DNA from: Erythroxylum novogranatense
Lineage: Eukaryota; Streptophyta; Magnoliopsida; Malpighiales; Erythroxylaceae
Direction of reading: 5' to 3'
Assembly (NCBI GenBank): GCA_029891385.1
Contig: CM057228.1
Coordinates: 82,386,964 to 82,450,963 of the forward strand
Length of the DNA stretch: 64,000 nt
Positions 10,756 to 22,340 of this stretch are shown in pieces (positions within the stretch are counted from its first letter, which is position 1; the number at the start of each line of letters is the position of its first letter). The translations under genes were made by a program, and so were the position numbers. The notes beneath the pieces are model-generated. The model had not been told where the DNA came from, ran no database searches, and worked only from the letters and a program-made list of their open reading frames with translations.

Positions 10756-12267
10756 TGATCGGCAGCTTATCGTTCAATTAAAGAATTGATCCTCGGAAAC
10801 CGGTCAAATAAAATTTGTACCAAGGATTGCAATACAGATGCAACCTGGTCGACTCTCAAGGAACCAAAGGTACTTAACCGATCCTAGACTAGCCTAATGT
10901 TGGAATGATGCATGCAATTAAAGCAATAAAAAAGGGGTTTTGATTTGATTAACTAAAATTAAACTAAGCCAAAGTAAGAATAAATGTTTTGGGATTTTAG
11001 AAAGCTAAACGATTGAAATTAAACAAGTGTGAAATCAAATTACTAAAACTCTCTTGAAAATGCAACTTGGATTATCATCGCTCAAATAATTTTCGTGGTT
11101 TGAAATCCACTAAGTTTCAAATGTAAACCTTAATAACTCGTTAAGTCCAAGAATTTGATTAATCAACTCGATTAGTCAAATCTTGTTAAAATCATTAGTG
11201 TGAAAATTGATAAACAATTGCAATAAGTTAATCGATAATAACACATTAACCCAACCAAGCACAACTAGGCGATCAAATTAATCGATGTAAAATCCGAATT
11301 ACATACATGAGACTTCATGTATTTTGACACGTAAAAATCTACAAAAGTAATATCCAAATCTCAACATAATGTCAACACACGGCTAAAACTATTAACTGAC
11401 ACTAACCTAGCTATATCAATGCATACTCCAACTCGGATCTATACATAAATATACCTAGACTTCGACATTAGTGATTACCCCTATTAAGCTTTCTATGAAC
11501 TCCAATCCTTGCTACATGTTCAAGAGAATGGAATGCTTAGCCACCATAACTCGATGAACTCTTCATTGTTGGAATATCACCGTGGTTCATGATTCCAACG
11601 ACGAACGTGGAAGGATACAAGAACAAATGATGGACAATGGAACGGATGAAGACACGGAAACAATGGACGTGATCTCAAAAGCGGCGAACCCGCAAATAAA
11701 AAATGTAACAAAACTATTAGAAACGAAGGAGAAGACAGAAAAGAAGAAACTGGAGAAGAACGAAGAAAAGGGAGGAAAAGAAAAAAACTATGTGCGGCCA
11801 TCTGTTTTTGCCCTAAATGGCAAGTTTTTATAGGGATACGTGCGGGCCGGGTCGAAACAGTGGATACTTTGCCAAATATAGGCCGGGTTACCCGACATTC
11901 GTTCTGCGAATGAGTGTAGTTCGCCGCGCGAAGTCCGGATGGTCACTCGTCGCAGTCAAGTAATCAGATTAATTTATTCGCCATGCGAATGGAGGTTAGG
12001 TTTCGCCCAATAATCTTGCAAGATGTTGACTTCTTGAATGTTGACTCCTTTGGTCCTACAAAATACAACCCATTTGCAGTATCAATTGTCCCAATAAAAA
12101 TTATGCAGAATTAATGACAAATGACAACAAAATACTGACAATGTGCAATTTATCAAAACTCAATGTGCGGGACCAAAATAAGCATAAAAATCATAGATCA
12201 GGAGTCAACAGATGCATAATTACTAGAGAAAACGGGCCTAATTTATAGTATAAATTTGGTCCAATCA
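10756..12267 (-). repeat. 5' LTR of the Athila-like element
   Basis: Partner of 2587-4090, bounded TG at 10756 and CA at 12267. The tract at 11895-11992 corresponds to the palindrome region of the other LTR but is rearranged. For example, the perfect TTCGCCGCGGCGAA is replaced by TTCGCCATGCGAA, and an extra segment precedes GAAGTCCGG. Confidence 0.95.
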
Positions 12268-13247
12268 ATGTCACATCCAATTATGAATGTCAATGACACG
12301 AAAAGACATAAACGAGATAATTTAAAATCAACTTACTTATGGCATTGTCGCCTTGGCCATATAAATGAGAGACGCATAGCTAAGCTCCATAAGAGTGGTA
12401 GTTTAGGGTCATTTGATTATGAATCATATGACACATGCGAATCTTGTTTATTAGGCAAGATGACTAAGTTACCCTTTAAGGGCAAGGGTGAACGAGCGAC
12501 TGGAGTATTAGACCTAATACATTCAGATGTATGTGGTCCGATGTCCATCCATGCTAGAAGTGGTTATCTTTACTTCATTACCTTTATCGATGACTATTCT
12601 CGATATGGGTACCTATATCTGATGAGATACAAATCTGAAGAATTTGAAAAGTTCAAACAATTCAGAATTAAGTAGAAAACCAACTTGGGAAAAGTATCAA
12701 GACATTACGATCTGATCGTGGTGGGGAATACTTAGACCAAGATTTTTTGGATTATCTAAGAGATAATGGGATTTTATCTCAATGGACCCCTCCTTACACA
12801 CCACAAAGATAATGGTGTGGCGAAGGAGAAATCGAACCTTGTTAGACATGGTACAATCAATGATGGGCTTTGTAAAGTTACCAAAATCCTTTTGGGGGTA
12901 TGCAATCGAGATAGCTGTTTACTTGCTAAACAGAGTCCCATCAAAAACAGTTGATGTTACTCCATATGAGATGTGGACTAACAAAAGTTTGGGGCTGTCC
13001 TGTTTATGTGAAGCGGACACAGTCAGATAAACTTGATGCAAAGTCTGACAAGTGTTTGTTCGTAGGATATCCTAAAGAAAAATGGGATATCGCTTCTACT
13101 CACCGAGGAACAAAAGGTGTTTGTTTCAAAGCATCTTGTCTTTTAGAGAAAGAGTTTCTTTTACAAGAAGACAAAGGGAGCAAAATTGAGATTGAAGAAG
13201 TTCAAGATGCTTGTGACGCAGATCAATCGCTTAACTCAAATCAGTAA
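12268..13247 (+). pseudogene. Copia A integrase (GAG-pre-integrase and rve core), frameshifted
   Basis: After the nested element the frame opens with the pre-integrase domain: YLWHCRLGHINERRI and CESCLLGKMTKLPF, giving the HHCC zinc site. The catalytic core follows with LIHSDVCGPM (first Asp) and FITFIDDYSRYGYLY. A stop at 12673 and frameshifts follow. The second Asp lies in a displaced RSDRGGEY frame near 12712. The glutamate segment near 12818 is disrupted by a missing base. LLNRVPSK and KCLFVGYPKE (to 13080) mark the C-terminal part. Integrase would insert the cDNA. This copy cannot. Confidence 0.92.
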
Positions 13248-13328
13248 CTCATACAGATGAAGTAATGATTCAACCTTCTACAACACACGAAATTGTAGGT
13301 CACGTAGATACGCTTTGTTCTTAGAGAT

Positions 13329-14498
13329 ATGGATTTCGTGAATGAACAGAATGACGTATTGCTCATAGAAGATGATGAGCCTACCACCTATGAAGAGGTT
13401 CTGAAGAGTTCAGAGTCTGAGAAATGGCTTCATGCCATGCAGGCCGAAATGGATTCCATGTATGAAAACCAAGTATGGACTTTGGTTGAGGCACCCGAAG
13501 GAATCAAACCCATAAGGTGCAAATGGGTTTTCAAGAGGAAAACCGACATGGATGGTAATGTAATTACCTATAAAGCAAGGCTTGTGGCTAAAGGTTTTCA
13601 TCAAAGACAAGGAGTTGACTACGACGAAACCTTCAAATTTCAAAGAGCAATGCTTAAATCCATTAGAATACTCCTAGCCATTGCCACTCATTATGATTAT
13701 GAGATATGGAAAATGGATGTGAAGACAACTTTCCTAAATGGAAATCTAGCTGAGGATGTGTATATGACACAACCTGAGGGCTTCACCTCCTATGATGGCG
13801 AAAAGGTATGCAAGCTTCAGAAATCCATCTATGGATTGAAGCAAGCATCCAGGAGTTGGAATATCCGTTTTGATGAGGTAATCAAAGAGTTTGGTTTCTC
13901 ACAAAATCCGGATGAATACTGTGTGTATAAGAAGGTCAATGGGACTGCAATCGTATTCCTTGTGCTATATGTGGATGACATATTATTACTAGGAAACGAT
14001 GTCTCTATGCTACAATCAGTCAAGATTTGGTTGTCCAAACAATTTGTCATGAAAGACCTTGGTGAAGCAACTTATATCCTTGGGATAAGGATCTATAGAG
14101 ATAGATCAAAAAGGTTGCTTGGTCTTTCACAATCAACGTACATAGACAAGATGCTAAAGAGGTTTAGCATGGAGCAATCTAAGAGAGGGTACCTTCCTGT
14201 GACTCATGGGATAACACTCTCGAAATCTATGTGTCCTAAGACACAAGATGAGAGGATGCGCATGGATATGATCCCGTATGCATCAACGGTAGGATCTATC
14301 ATATATGCTATGCTATGTACGAGACCCAATGTATCATATGCTCTAAGTGTTACGAGCAGATACCAATCGGATCCTGGTGAGGGTCACTGGGTGGCTGTCA
14401 AGAATATCCTTAAGTACTTACGAAGGACTAAGGATGTTTTCTTGATATATGGGGATGGAGATCTCCAAGTGAGCGGGTATACAGATGCCAGTTTTTAA
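13329..14498 (+). pseudogene. Copia A reverse transcriptase (RVT_2), longest surviving frame
   Basis: A 389-residue open stretch covers most of the Copia RT. Visible motifs are CKWVFKRK (about 64-71), YKARLVAKGFHQRQGVDYDETF, MDVKTTF (129-135, with T where A is usual), SIYGLKQASR (166-175) and the catalytic LYVDDILLLGN (213-223). YILGIRI and the RNase H opening GYTDASF (383-389) follow, and a TAA at 14496-14498 ends it. It would copy element RNA into DNA. The DETFKF segment and the KTTF change look like decay. Upstream integrase and downstream RNase H are frameshifted. Confidence 0.93.
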
Positions 14499-14880
14499 TC
14501 TGATAAGGATGATTCCAAATTCCAATCAGTTATGTATTCACACCGAACACGTATTGTCGGTTGAAAGAGTTCCAAACAAGAGACGATCGCCGATTCAACA
14601 ACCGAGGCGAGTACATTGCCGCTTCGAAGCGAAAAAAGCGGCTTGATCAAAAGTTCATTATCGAACTTGGTGTGGTTCCTAGCGATGATGGGCCCATACA
14701 GTTGTATTGTGACAACAATGGGGCTATTACGCGAGTAAAGGAACCAAGATCTCATCAACGATCCAAACACGTACTCATGCAGATATCATTTGATAAGGGA
14801 GATCATAGGGGCGGGAGATGTCCAGATCGAGAGAGTTCCCACCGAGCGTATCGTTGTTGATCCGCTGACGAAGCCATTGT
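14499..14880 (+). pseudogene. Copia A RNase H C-terminal part, frameshifted
   Basis: The sequence after the TAA encodes broken pieces of Copia RNase H. A SKQETIADSTTEAEY-like segment lies near 14566-14620 in a disrupted frame, then FIIELGVVPS, LYCDNNGAI (14701-14727) and RSHQRSKHVL. Frameshifts near 14515 and 14600-14640 break it. It is followed after about 70 bp by the purine tract. Confidence 0.85.
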
Positions 14881-14945
14881 CACAAAAGAGTTTTGATTCT
14901 CATGTACTCGCCTATGGTATTAGATATCAAGGCGATTGGCTTTAG

Positions 14946-14959
14946 GTCAAGTGGGAGAT
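14946..14959 (+). other. Polypurine tract of Copia A
   Basis: TCAAGTGGGAGAT ends directly before TGTTAGAG, the start of the 3' LTR. AAGTGGGAGATTGTTAG is the usual PPT-LTR junction in plant Copia elements. Confidence 0.88.
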
Positions 14960-16226
14960 TGTTAGAGTAGTGCCACAAGGCAATCGCTTTTAGCGCATTT
15001 TGTACAAATTTGTGTACGCCTTTATAAATAAATAAAGAAAGGCATATTTCATTAATTTGTTGTTCATTATTTATGAACTGATATAGATCTGTAATCAAAT
15101 TAACGAAGTCCATGATATATGACATAGCATGAAGGAAATTATGATGTGATCACACTACTGAGATTCCTATCATGTGCAATTATGTCATTATCTAAATTAT
15201 CCCTAGTCATAGGATTACTGAGCCTGGACATCGGTAATCTAGAAAGACTAGCACATCTCATGCTCCTTGATTTGATCAAGCAGTGGATCTCAGAAACTGT
15301 AAATATGAGATATTTAGGGTTGAGATGTGGATGCTTACTAGAGGTAGTAAGTACATTGGATGACCTGTCATGAGATCATCACATGGATGTTCTATTCTAA
15401 TGTCAGTGATAATCTCATCATAGCAATGGTGCAAGTATCCTTAGACTTGAGGTACTTAAGGATATCTTGGATACTGATTCTGTGCTTTGCCTCCATTCCT
15501 TGTTGCCTTATAGAGGTCGCTCATAGGGTGGTGCTTGGGTACAGTTTGAGGTATTCGAAGGTAATTGAGTAGCCAATAGAGGATTCACCACTTCTGTGAT
15601 AGCAGAAGATGATACCCATTGCCTCTTGTCAGGGTCATTACTTAGAAATCTCTGGTCGGAGTATGTATGTCGTGAAGAGTGTCTTCAGTGACATATAAAG
15701 TAATGAGTCCCAGGACAAGAACTGAAATCACTTGGACTAGATTTGACGTAGTCAGTCTAGTGAGAGTTGACACATTGCCCATACTCATAACCAAGTGGGG
15801 TATAGGATGGTGAAAGGACGAATTGCGCGGTAATTGTCTATGGAAAGGTTCGTGATATGGTTCATGATGAATATATATTCATTCGTCAAACTAATTACTT
15901 TCTGGTCAATTGGGGGTCATGATGTGTTGCTAGATACCGCTCATGACTTGCTTAGATTAAGTGTTAATCTAAGTGGCCAACATAACCGGGAACCTAATGG
16001 GTCACACGCATAAGAGTCTCTCGGAGAACTTGTAAAATAGTTTTAGACAGAGTTCCAATATATGGAGAGCAATCGGATTAAATGGATCCCGATGAGATCG
16101 AGATATGTCCCGATGAGATCGCGACATCGACATTGCTGAAAAAGGTTTCCGGGGGTTTTCTCATACCGGGACTCGGTAGGATCGACCCCAGTGTGACTGG
16201 ACCACTTCAGCATTTATTTATATATA

Positions 16227-16263
<37 letters not shown>

Positions 16264-16781
16264 TAACGTGGAGGAAGGAGGAGAAGACATCATTTTGCCT
16301 TTATATATATATATATATATAAAGGGTTAGGTGGATGGATGACTCACCATTAGCATTTTATATGTCTTGAAAAATGTTAAAAGACATATAAAAAGGTGAG
16401 TTAGAAAGGTGATGGTCGGGTGATTGAAAAAGAGGAAGTAAGGTTTTTGAGAAAAACCTAAGTCTTCATCTTCTCCATCGATTCTTCACTCTCTCCTCCA
16501 AGTTTTTCATCCTCCATCTTCATTGATTCAAGCTCTCCATAGAACAAAGGTAAGATCTAGCAGTCTTTAATTTGTTCTAGCTATTCCCGGGTCAAAGGGT
16601 TTGTCCCGGTTAGGTTCTCCGATCTCTGCGTGGATACCGTTACAGATGGTCTTCTTTGGTCGTTCGGTTTGAGTTTGTTATATATATACACATGGATCCT
16701 GGCTTTCGGGAAGGTCCCGGAACAAAAATTTTTGTTTTCCGCACCGTGGGCATGTGATGCTCACACCGGGATTTTCCTACA
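14960..16781 (+). repeat. 3' LTR of Copia A
   Basis: It runs from TGTTAGAGTAG to TTCCTACA and is 1.8 kb long. It is homologous through most of its length to the minus-strand solo LTR at 27030-28933: both share the CCTTTATAAATAAATAAAG start region, the repeated CCCGATGAGATCG unit (16088-16100 and 16109-16121, 21 bp apart) and the CCGGGTCAAAGGGTTTG and AAAAATTTTTGTT blocks near the end. The 5-bp copy on the right would be TGTAG (16782-16786). Its left partner is outside the window. No gene is seen. Confidence 0.9.
16208..16321. repeat. TA dinucleotide tracts in the Copia A LTR
   Basis: Two (TA)n tracts at about 16220-16261 and 16301-16321 flank a short GGAGGAAGGAGGAGAAG stretch. The related solo LTR has TTAA-rich sequence at the same place (27568-27618). 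Confidence 0.85.
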
Positions 16782-17117
16782 TGTAGTTGTCTCTGAAGAC
16801 CCTCAGAAAGTCTTCCCACTTCAAATGACAAGGCCTAGTGGTACCGCTTGCTGCATGCCTTCCACCATCGATATCTTTGGGCCTGCGCAAGAAGACATTG
16901 CATAATCGAACCTCTCATCAGGCTCGCAGTCCCTATGATCAAACACCCTTTTCGTCCTCTCTATCCATCCCTCGGCTTCAGCAGGATCTGTGCTACTATA
17001 AAAGTCCACAGCTCCCTGCTTTCGTAGCCTATCATACCTCCTCTCCCTTCTTTCGAGAACTCGAGGAGGCATCTTCTCAAATCGAGGCACCGAGGACTCC
17101 CTACTGGCTCCTACCAA
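16782..17117 (-). pseudogene. gag: Gypsy gag fragment of element L, cut by Copia A
   Basis: Minus-strand translation gives MPPRVLERRERRYDRLRKQG, then FYSSTDPAEAEGWIERTKRVF and CEPDERFDYAM, a clear retrotransposon gag domain. A frameshift follows near 16895. The next block, reading like W-E-D-F-L-R-V-F, continues up to 16782, where the Copia A LTR begins, so A inserted into this gag. The upstream side (17131-17273) holds a leader and primer site. Truncation and frameshift leave no function. Confidence 0.85.
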
Positions 17118-17273
17118 TCCTTGGTTAGTTGGTTGATCAATCTAATCACCTAGAGCGGATGACTTATAAGAAATAATAACTTCAATCATTATCCGCATTT
17201 TTCACGATAATTCATCCTTAACATTCCTATATGCCCCAACAGATACTAAACGATGCTTTGATACCACCTAAAT
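17118..17273 (-). other. Leader and primer binding site of element L
   Basis: On the minus strand the LTR end CGCTACA is followed by TTTAGG and TGGTATCAAAGC (about 17256-17267). The last differs by one base from the usual TGGTATCAGAGC initiator tRNA-Met site. This fixes element L as minus-strand, with its 5' LTR to the right. Confidence 0.75.
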
Positions 17274-17968
17274 GTAGCGTCTCCCTTACCTAGGGATACG
17301 CACCGAGGCACCCGGAGATCATCCCGACACATACCCTAGGATAAAGGCACGCTACATTCGATCACTACATTCGCTTCACATGGCATGGCATCATAATTCA
17401 CTTACTAAGTATCATAAAAAAATCACAATATTTTGAAACGAACTTTTTCCTCAATTCATTTCATAAAAACCCAATTGTCTACATTGTGACTTTCAACGAT
17501 CTCTATATGTACATCATCAAACCTAATACAATAGTACTATATGAATGAGGAAAATAAGTACAATCTAACTAATCTGTCTAAAAAAAATCTCAACTGACCG
17601 ACCTTTGAGCCATGACTTCTCTTGCCAATCACAATCTACACAGCATTAAAGCCTCTCAAAATCTAGAGTCGTCCCTCGGTCCTGAACAACCAACGTTACA
17701 ATTTTGATGAGTTTTGCAAACTCAATGAGGTAACCATCATCGATGGTTCACTCAATTCATGCAACACATCAATTCACACAACAATTATTTCACAATTTTG
17801 CATTTCACATGAGTAACACAATTTCACTAAAGCATATGTAATTTGCATTTCACTTTATCAAACATACTTAACAAGATACATATGAAATGTTTATGAAACA
17901 CTTTCTAATTGTTACGTTGTTGTGACTGAGTGCCTGAATAATCTCATTCATGTGCCTTTTGGTTGGTA
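17274..17968 (-). repeat. 5' LTR of element L, 3' part
   Basis: It begins (+ strand) TGTAGCGTCTCCCTTACC and shares its course with LTR K from 42926: the TGTAGCG end, the CATGGCATCATAATT block, the GAGCCATGACTTCTCTTGCCA block and GTAACCATCATCGATGGTTCA. Similarity stops at about 17968, where element M begins. L and K are therefore the same or sister families. Confidence 0.8.
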
Positions 17969-18859
17969 CTTTTTTGAAAAGGAACACTAGGCTGATTAGA
18001 ACCGTGAGCTATTTTGGTCTTGAGAGGTGGTCCATGTACTCTAGTTGTTAGATGTTTTCTAGGTTTAATGTGGTTTTTGAACAATTAAGGTCGAGGGGTG
18101 TTGAATCCTTTCTTTTGTAACCCATTTCTTTCCTCCACAAGCCGAGTCACCCCATTGGCGTCTGCTAATGTATATGGCTGTTTGATCTTCACATCAAGTT
18201 CAATTTCGTCTTTTAAGCCAGCTATAAATTAACCTATTAGAAAGGGTTCTAGCAAGCTATCTACTAATATGACAACTTCTCAAAAGAATCTTGATAGGCA
18301 GTGATAGTTATGGTTTGTTTAAAACGTGTGAAAGCTTTAAAAGGATCTTCATATTCTGTTGGCCCAAAACGAAGTAGTAAGGCCTTGGTAAATTATGACC
18401 AAGTTACTTGTCCCCTAAAGTTTGTGAACCATCGGTGAATTGGAGTGCTATCCCTTTAAGATGGAAGGAAGCAAGTTGAACTCGATGCTCAAAAGCAAAC
18501 TCTTTGAAATTAAAGTAATGTTCCGATTTATAAACCCATCCTTGCCAGGTTTCTTTATCGAATTTTGGGAAGTGGAGTTTGATATGGTGGTTGTTTTGGT
18601 TAGTAAAGGGTTGAGAGTGACTTGTTGTTGGTTGATTAAGTTGTTGGGATAATGCGCTTGATGCAAAGGGATTGATGGTGTGAGTTTCCTCTGTTGATTC
18701 CAAATTTTGTAGTTTAGCCAAGATGGTTTGTAGTGTGTAGTGTACCTCATCAATGCTGGATTCATGATGCCCTAAAATCTTATGAACCTCATTTCAAAAT
18801 TCTACATTAGATTGATTTTAAGTTGCCATATTGAGAGTAAACTGGCTCTGATACCAGGT
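17969..18859 (-). pseudogene. gag: Gypsy gag of element M with primer site, degenerate
   Basis: The minus strand has TGGTATCAGAGCCAGTTT at about 18839-18856, a tRNA-Met primer site. Next come an ATG at 18829 that stops after three codons, and a displaced frame (18721-18404) with HHIKLHFPKFDKETWQGW, YKSEHYFNF and VQLASFHLKGIALQF. This is the Gypsy gag N-terminal domain. Downstream frames to 17969 keep a DVKIKQPYTLADANG-like piece and the RLVEERN-like segment. No pol is present. It is probably a truncated insertion in LTR L. Family: Gypsy, chromovirus-like gag, not assigned further. Confidence 0.75.
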
Positions 18860-19841
18860 TGGTGTGAGAATTTAGAAGAGCTAGAAGAAGAGAAAAAAAA
18901 AACAAAGGAGGTTGAGAGTTTAATACCAAAGTTCTTGCCCTTTTTTTATTAACTGATATTTTGTTTAAATGAGATCTTAAAATTCAACTTAACATGAAAA
19001 TAAGGGCACTTCCCTATATGACAACTATTGAACAAATAATGTAGCAACTAAATAGAAGCCACATAATAGCCCCATTTTGTTTTCAATAGAATGGAAACAA
19101 TACAAATTGACTAAGTCCGAGATTAGACCAAACCATAACAATGTCTAAACCAACCTCCTCATGCAATTCATGCATATCATATAACCATTACTTTCCCAGT
19201 AGGCAAACTTATATCATAGTTGTCATTGTTATTCATTTCGTTGTCTCCCCTTGTCGTCACAACTCGTCGTAGCCCATCATAATCTGTCACAGCCTATAAC
19301 ATGCCTGTAATTCGTAGCTTATTATAGCCTACACTCTATAACCCACATCATCCTATGACATTATAGCTTGTAGTTTGGCATCATCATCTGTCGTCCTCGT
19401 CTGTTGTAGTCCTCCCAAATCCCAATTAAGTAGATCAACACATCAATCCTCAAATTTTCCAAATGCCAACCATGTATTGAAAGGATTATCTCTATATATT
19501 TTTTAGATATTGACTTGTGTAGTATGTACTATTTACTGTTATGAATTATGAGCAATGTCATGAGTTTTGCAAGTCTTACAAGCATTCTAATTTATAAGTG
19601 TTATCTGGGATTTAAGGAAGAGTGTTGATTTGAACTTCAAATTAGGCTTTGAATAATAATGTTGATTAAAATTGGTGAATGAAAAATTGAGGAAGAAAGG
19701 CAAAACAATGATAATAATACTTGGTTATTTGAATGTTTTGGATTATTTATTTTATGCACAAAATGGGTTATATATTGTTGTGTCATCATTATCAACACCT
19801 AGTTGAAGCCCCACTAAAGTGGGGGATCTAGGGCACAAATT
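18860..19841 (-). repeat. Probable LTR of element M, right boundary not found, and unassigned sequence
   Basis: The LTR edge is inferred from the primer site: TGGTGTGAG at 18860 would be the reverse of an LTR end CTCACACCA. There is no partner copy, so the other edge is unknown. The stretch 19205-19440 repeats GTCGTAGCC, TAGCCTA and GTAGTCC-like words. Sequence to 19841 is AT-rich, and I see no gene in it. Confidence 0.45.
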
Positions 19842-20410
19842 GAATTGTGTAATCATAAGTCTATGGTTGAATTATGCGATTGCACAAAATGAGTTATAGT
19901 TGTGAGTTTATGGTTGATTTATGTAATAAGACAAAATTTGTGAGTTTATGGTTAAATTATATAATCACAAAAATGGATTATAGTTGTGAATTTATGGTTG
20001 AATATTGTAATCACACAAAATAGGTTAGAGTTATGAGTAAGTTTGAATTATGTAATCACACAAATTGGGTTATATTTATGAATTTATGGTTGAATTAAAT
20101 AGAACCAAATAGGTTATAGTTGTGAATTTATAGTTTAATTATGCAATCACACAAAATAGGTTATAGTTGCAAGTTTATAGTTGAATTATGTAATCATACA
20201 AAATGGGTTGCGATCATGAGTTATAGTTGAATTATGTAATCACACAAAATAGGTTATAATTATGAATTTATATTTGAATTATGTAATCATATAAAATAAG
20301 TTATTGTTTTCACTTTATGGTTAAATTATGGAATTACATAAAATGAGTTATAGACTTATAGTTGTGATTTTATGGTTGAATTATGTATGATACAAAATGA
20401 GTTATATAAG
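19842..20410. repeat. Minisatellite, about 47-bp unit, about 12 imperfect copies
   Basis: Units read roughly GTTATAGTTGTGAATTTATG followed by GTTGAATTATGTAATCACAC and AAAATGG. Spacing is 40-60 bp with single-base drift. Words such as TTGAATTATGTAATCA recur at 20045, 20184, 20230 and 20275. No coding potential is seen. Confidence 0.85.
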
Positions 20411-21079
20411 ATGTATACATAATTTTAAAACTCAAGTGTATGTTTTAGAATCTAAGATGTGCTTCTATAATTGTTTTGATTTGAAAAATACCTATGTTGT
20501 GATAGCAGTGTTGGAGTTATGTAAATATAATGCCCTGGAAAGCAAGTGTATTCACATGTAACTTTATCTTCTTCAGTTACAGTTTTGTAATGAAAATATT
20601 TATTATTAATAAAACAAAAGAACTTGGTTTTATTTGTGTGAGCATTATATATCTAGTCAAAAAGGTACCAAGATTATTTTGTAAGTAATATACATATACA
20701 TAGAGATGTATAGGAAACATGTATATTATAAGAATCTAAATTGATTGATTCATAGTTGAATAATCAAGTTGGTCGCTTGATTATGGTCTAGACTGTAGTG
20801 TTGCGATTTATCTCTAAGTAAAGGAGTTTACTTGAAGGGAATGATGACTTTCATATCATGATAGTAGTTGAATATTGATAATGACACTATTAAATGAATA
20901 TGGAATCAAGTATGTTTTCAAGAATAAAGTGGGCCATTACTTTAATCTTAAAATATACAACTTAAGCTTTCGCTTATTATTAACCACAATCTTGATGAGT
21001 GTGAACTCGTATGTGCTTCATTATAATTCTTGATATGATTGGAATGGATTTTTTACAGAGTATTAATCTAGTGTCTGCA
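20411..21079. other. Unassigned AT-rich sequence
   Basis: No reading frame, terminal repeat or match to other parts of the window was found. It ends at CTGCA, directly before the E1 LTR. It may be the oldest, non-element or highly decayed background in this window. Confidence 0.4.
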
Positions 21080-21889
21080 TGTTGGAATTATCAATTGAAA
21101 CATTTATCAGGGAACATTCACTCAAATAAAGAGTTTAGAATGTTATCATCACTTCTAGATGTTTTAAAGAAACTTGGTGATTAAACTGGCGCCAGTAGTT
21201 TAATGGATTAGCTACCCATCAAGTTTTAACACCAAGATGAGATCTTGTGTGTTAATCACCATACAAAGTAAAACGGAAGATCTAGAAGAAAAAACCAACA
21301 TAACGGCAAAACGATAATTTTACCCTTTATTGTCCAGATAGCTATAATAAGATTCTAAATAGGGTTTGCAATTGGACATAAAATATGTGTTCTCATAATA
21401 TTTAATAATTCAAGAGTTCAACTAATTTTCTTTAGTGGAATGACATTTAGTTAATAAGCTAGAATTAATTCTAATAAGATTAAATTAATTCTAATTAATT
21501 CTAGGCTTATTGGAGCTTGAATTATCAAAGTCCAATAAGATTCTCCACTTGGCTTTAAGGAAGGTTATCAAGCTAAGTGTTGGACCCTGACATTTTCTTG
21601 GAAAATAGAAATTATAAAATGAATGACATAGGTGCTTTTGAGTATGTATGTGTTGTGGGTGTTTTAGAGTTAAATGAAATTGATGTGTAAAGAAGTGGAT
21701 TTTGGTTTTGTTGACTTGGAAGTTTGTGAATAAATTTGTGTGTGTTAGGTTTCCATGACAAGTATAGTGATTAATTTGATGTAAATGGAGTGAAAAATCA
21801 AGAAATAAAGAGAGAAAGTGTGAAAAGCTGTTAAATTAGAAAAGTTTGACTTTTTGGAGTACGAGAGTTGACTTTTTGATTTAGGCATA

Positions 21890-22340
21890 ATTTGATAAAA
21901 TGATTTACATGAAACTTGTAGTGTCTATTAAAAGCTTTCTGCCACCATAAAGTATGCAATTTTTCGATATCGAGAGTGGAAGATGTGATTTTCCGAAGAT
22001 AAGGTTCTTTTGCTTTGTTTTTGAAAATGCTATTAAGTATAGATTTGTGTGTTCTATGCTTCGAGGCCACTCGTCGTGAGGATTTAAGCTGAATTGGAGT
22101 AAATGGCCTTAATGAAAGTTGTAGCTTGTCTTTCAATCTTTCTAACGCCATAAAGTTTGCAATTTTTTCGATATCGGAGTTAGGAGTTATGATCGACTAA
22201 AATTTGGAAGTTGTTTAGGAAAAGTTGATTAGGGCAGTAACTTTGACTAGGTTTTTGACCCCTTTAGAAATGGAATTGATTTTTGAGTTTTCCATCGACA
22301 CCAAATTTGTCAAATTTGGAGTTCGGAATCAAGAGTTATT
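21890..22340 (+). repeat. Imperfect 150-200-bp tandem modules in LTR B
   Basis: Three units share the pattern CTTGTAG, AGCTTTCT, CCATAAAGT(A/T)TG, CAATTTTTCGATATCGGAG and AGTTATGA. Anchors are near 21947, 22150 and 22299. The same module is repeated in F, D and N. Confidence 0.7.

Larger units (their letters stand above)
2587..12267 (-). mobile_element. Non-autonomous Athila-like Gypsy retrotransposon nested in Copia A
   Basis: Two LTRs of about 1.5 kb (10756-12267 and 2587-4090) flank an internal region read on the minus strand. The primer site TTTGGCGCCGTTGCCGGGGA follows the 12267-side LTR, and a purine tract precedes the other LTR. Inside are gag and protease of Athila type, then a plant-transposon ORF remnant. 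No RT, RNase H or integrase is visible between protease and 3' LTR, so movement would need proteins from a relative. Ends are TG/CA. The flanking target copy is ATGT(T/C), and the Copia frame is continuous across it. LTR differences are largely homopolymer and CpG-tract indels, which suggests a fairly recent insertion. Confidence 0.9.
1..16781 (+). mobile_element. Ty1/Copia retrotransposon A, 5' end outside window, split by a nested element
   Basis: Pieces occur in Copia order on the + strand: gag with zinc knuckle, protease, GAG-pre-integrase and integrase, reverse transcriptase, RNase H, polypurine tract and 3' LTR. The integrase-before-RT order defines Ty1/Copia. The element is cut at 2587-12267 by an Athila-like insertion. 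The reading frame runs LDM up to 2584 and resumes with SHP at 12271, so the two halves belonged to one element. The 5' LTR and primer site are not in the window. Stops and frameshifts in every domain mean it is dead. It sits inside the gag of minus-strand element L. I do not assign a Copia lineage. Confidence 0.93.

Noticed and set aside
12256..12270. Start codon of an integrase-containing frame at 12256
   Set aside because: The ATG lies in the nested LTR; integrase coding begins only after 12267, so it is not a genuine start.
15146..15572. Leucine-rich short frames on the + strand
   Set aside because: They lie in the U3 region of the Copia A LTR and are not conserved in the related solo LTR.
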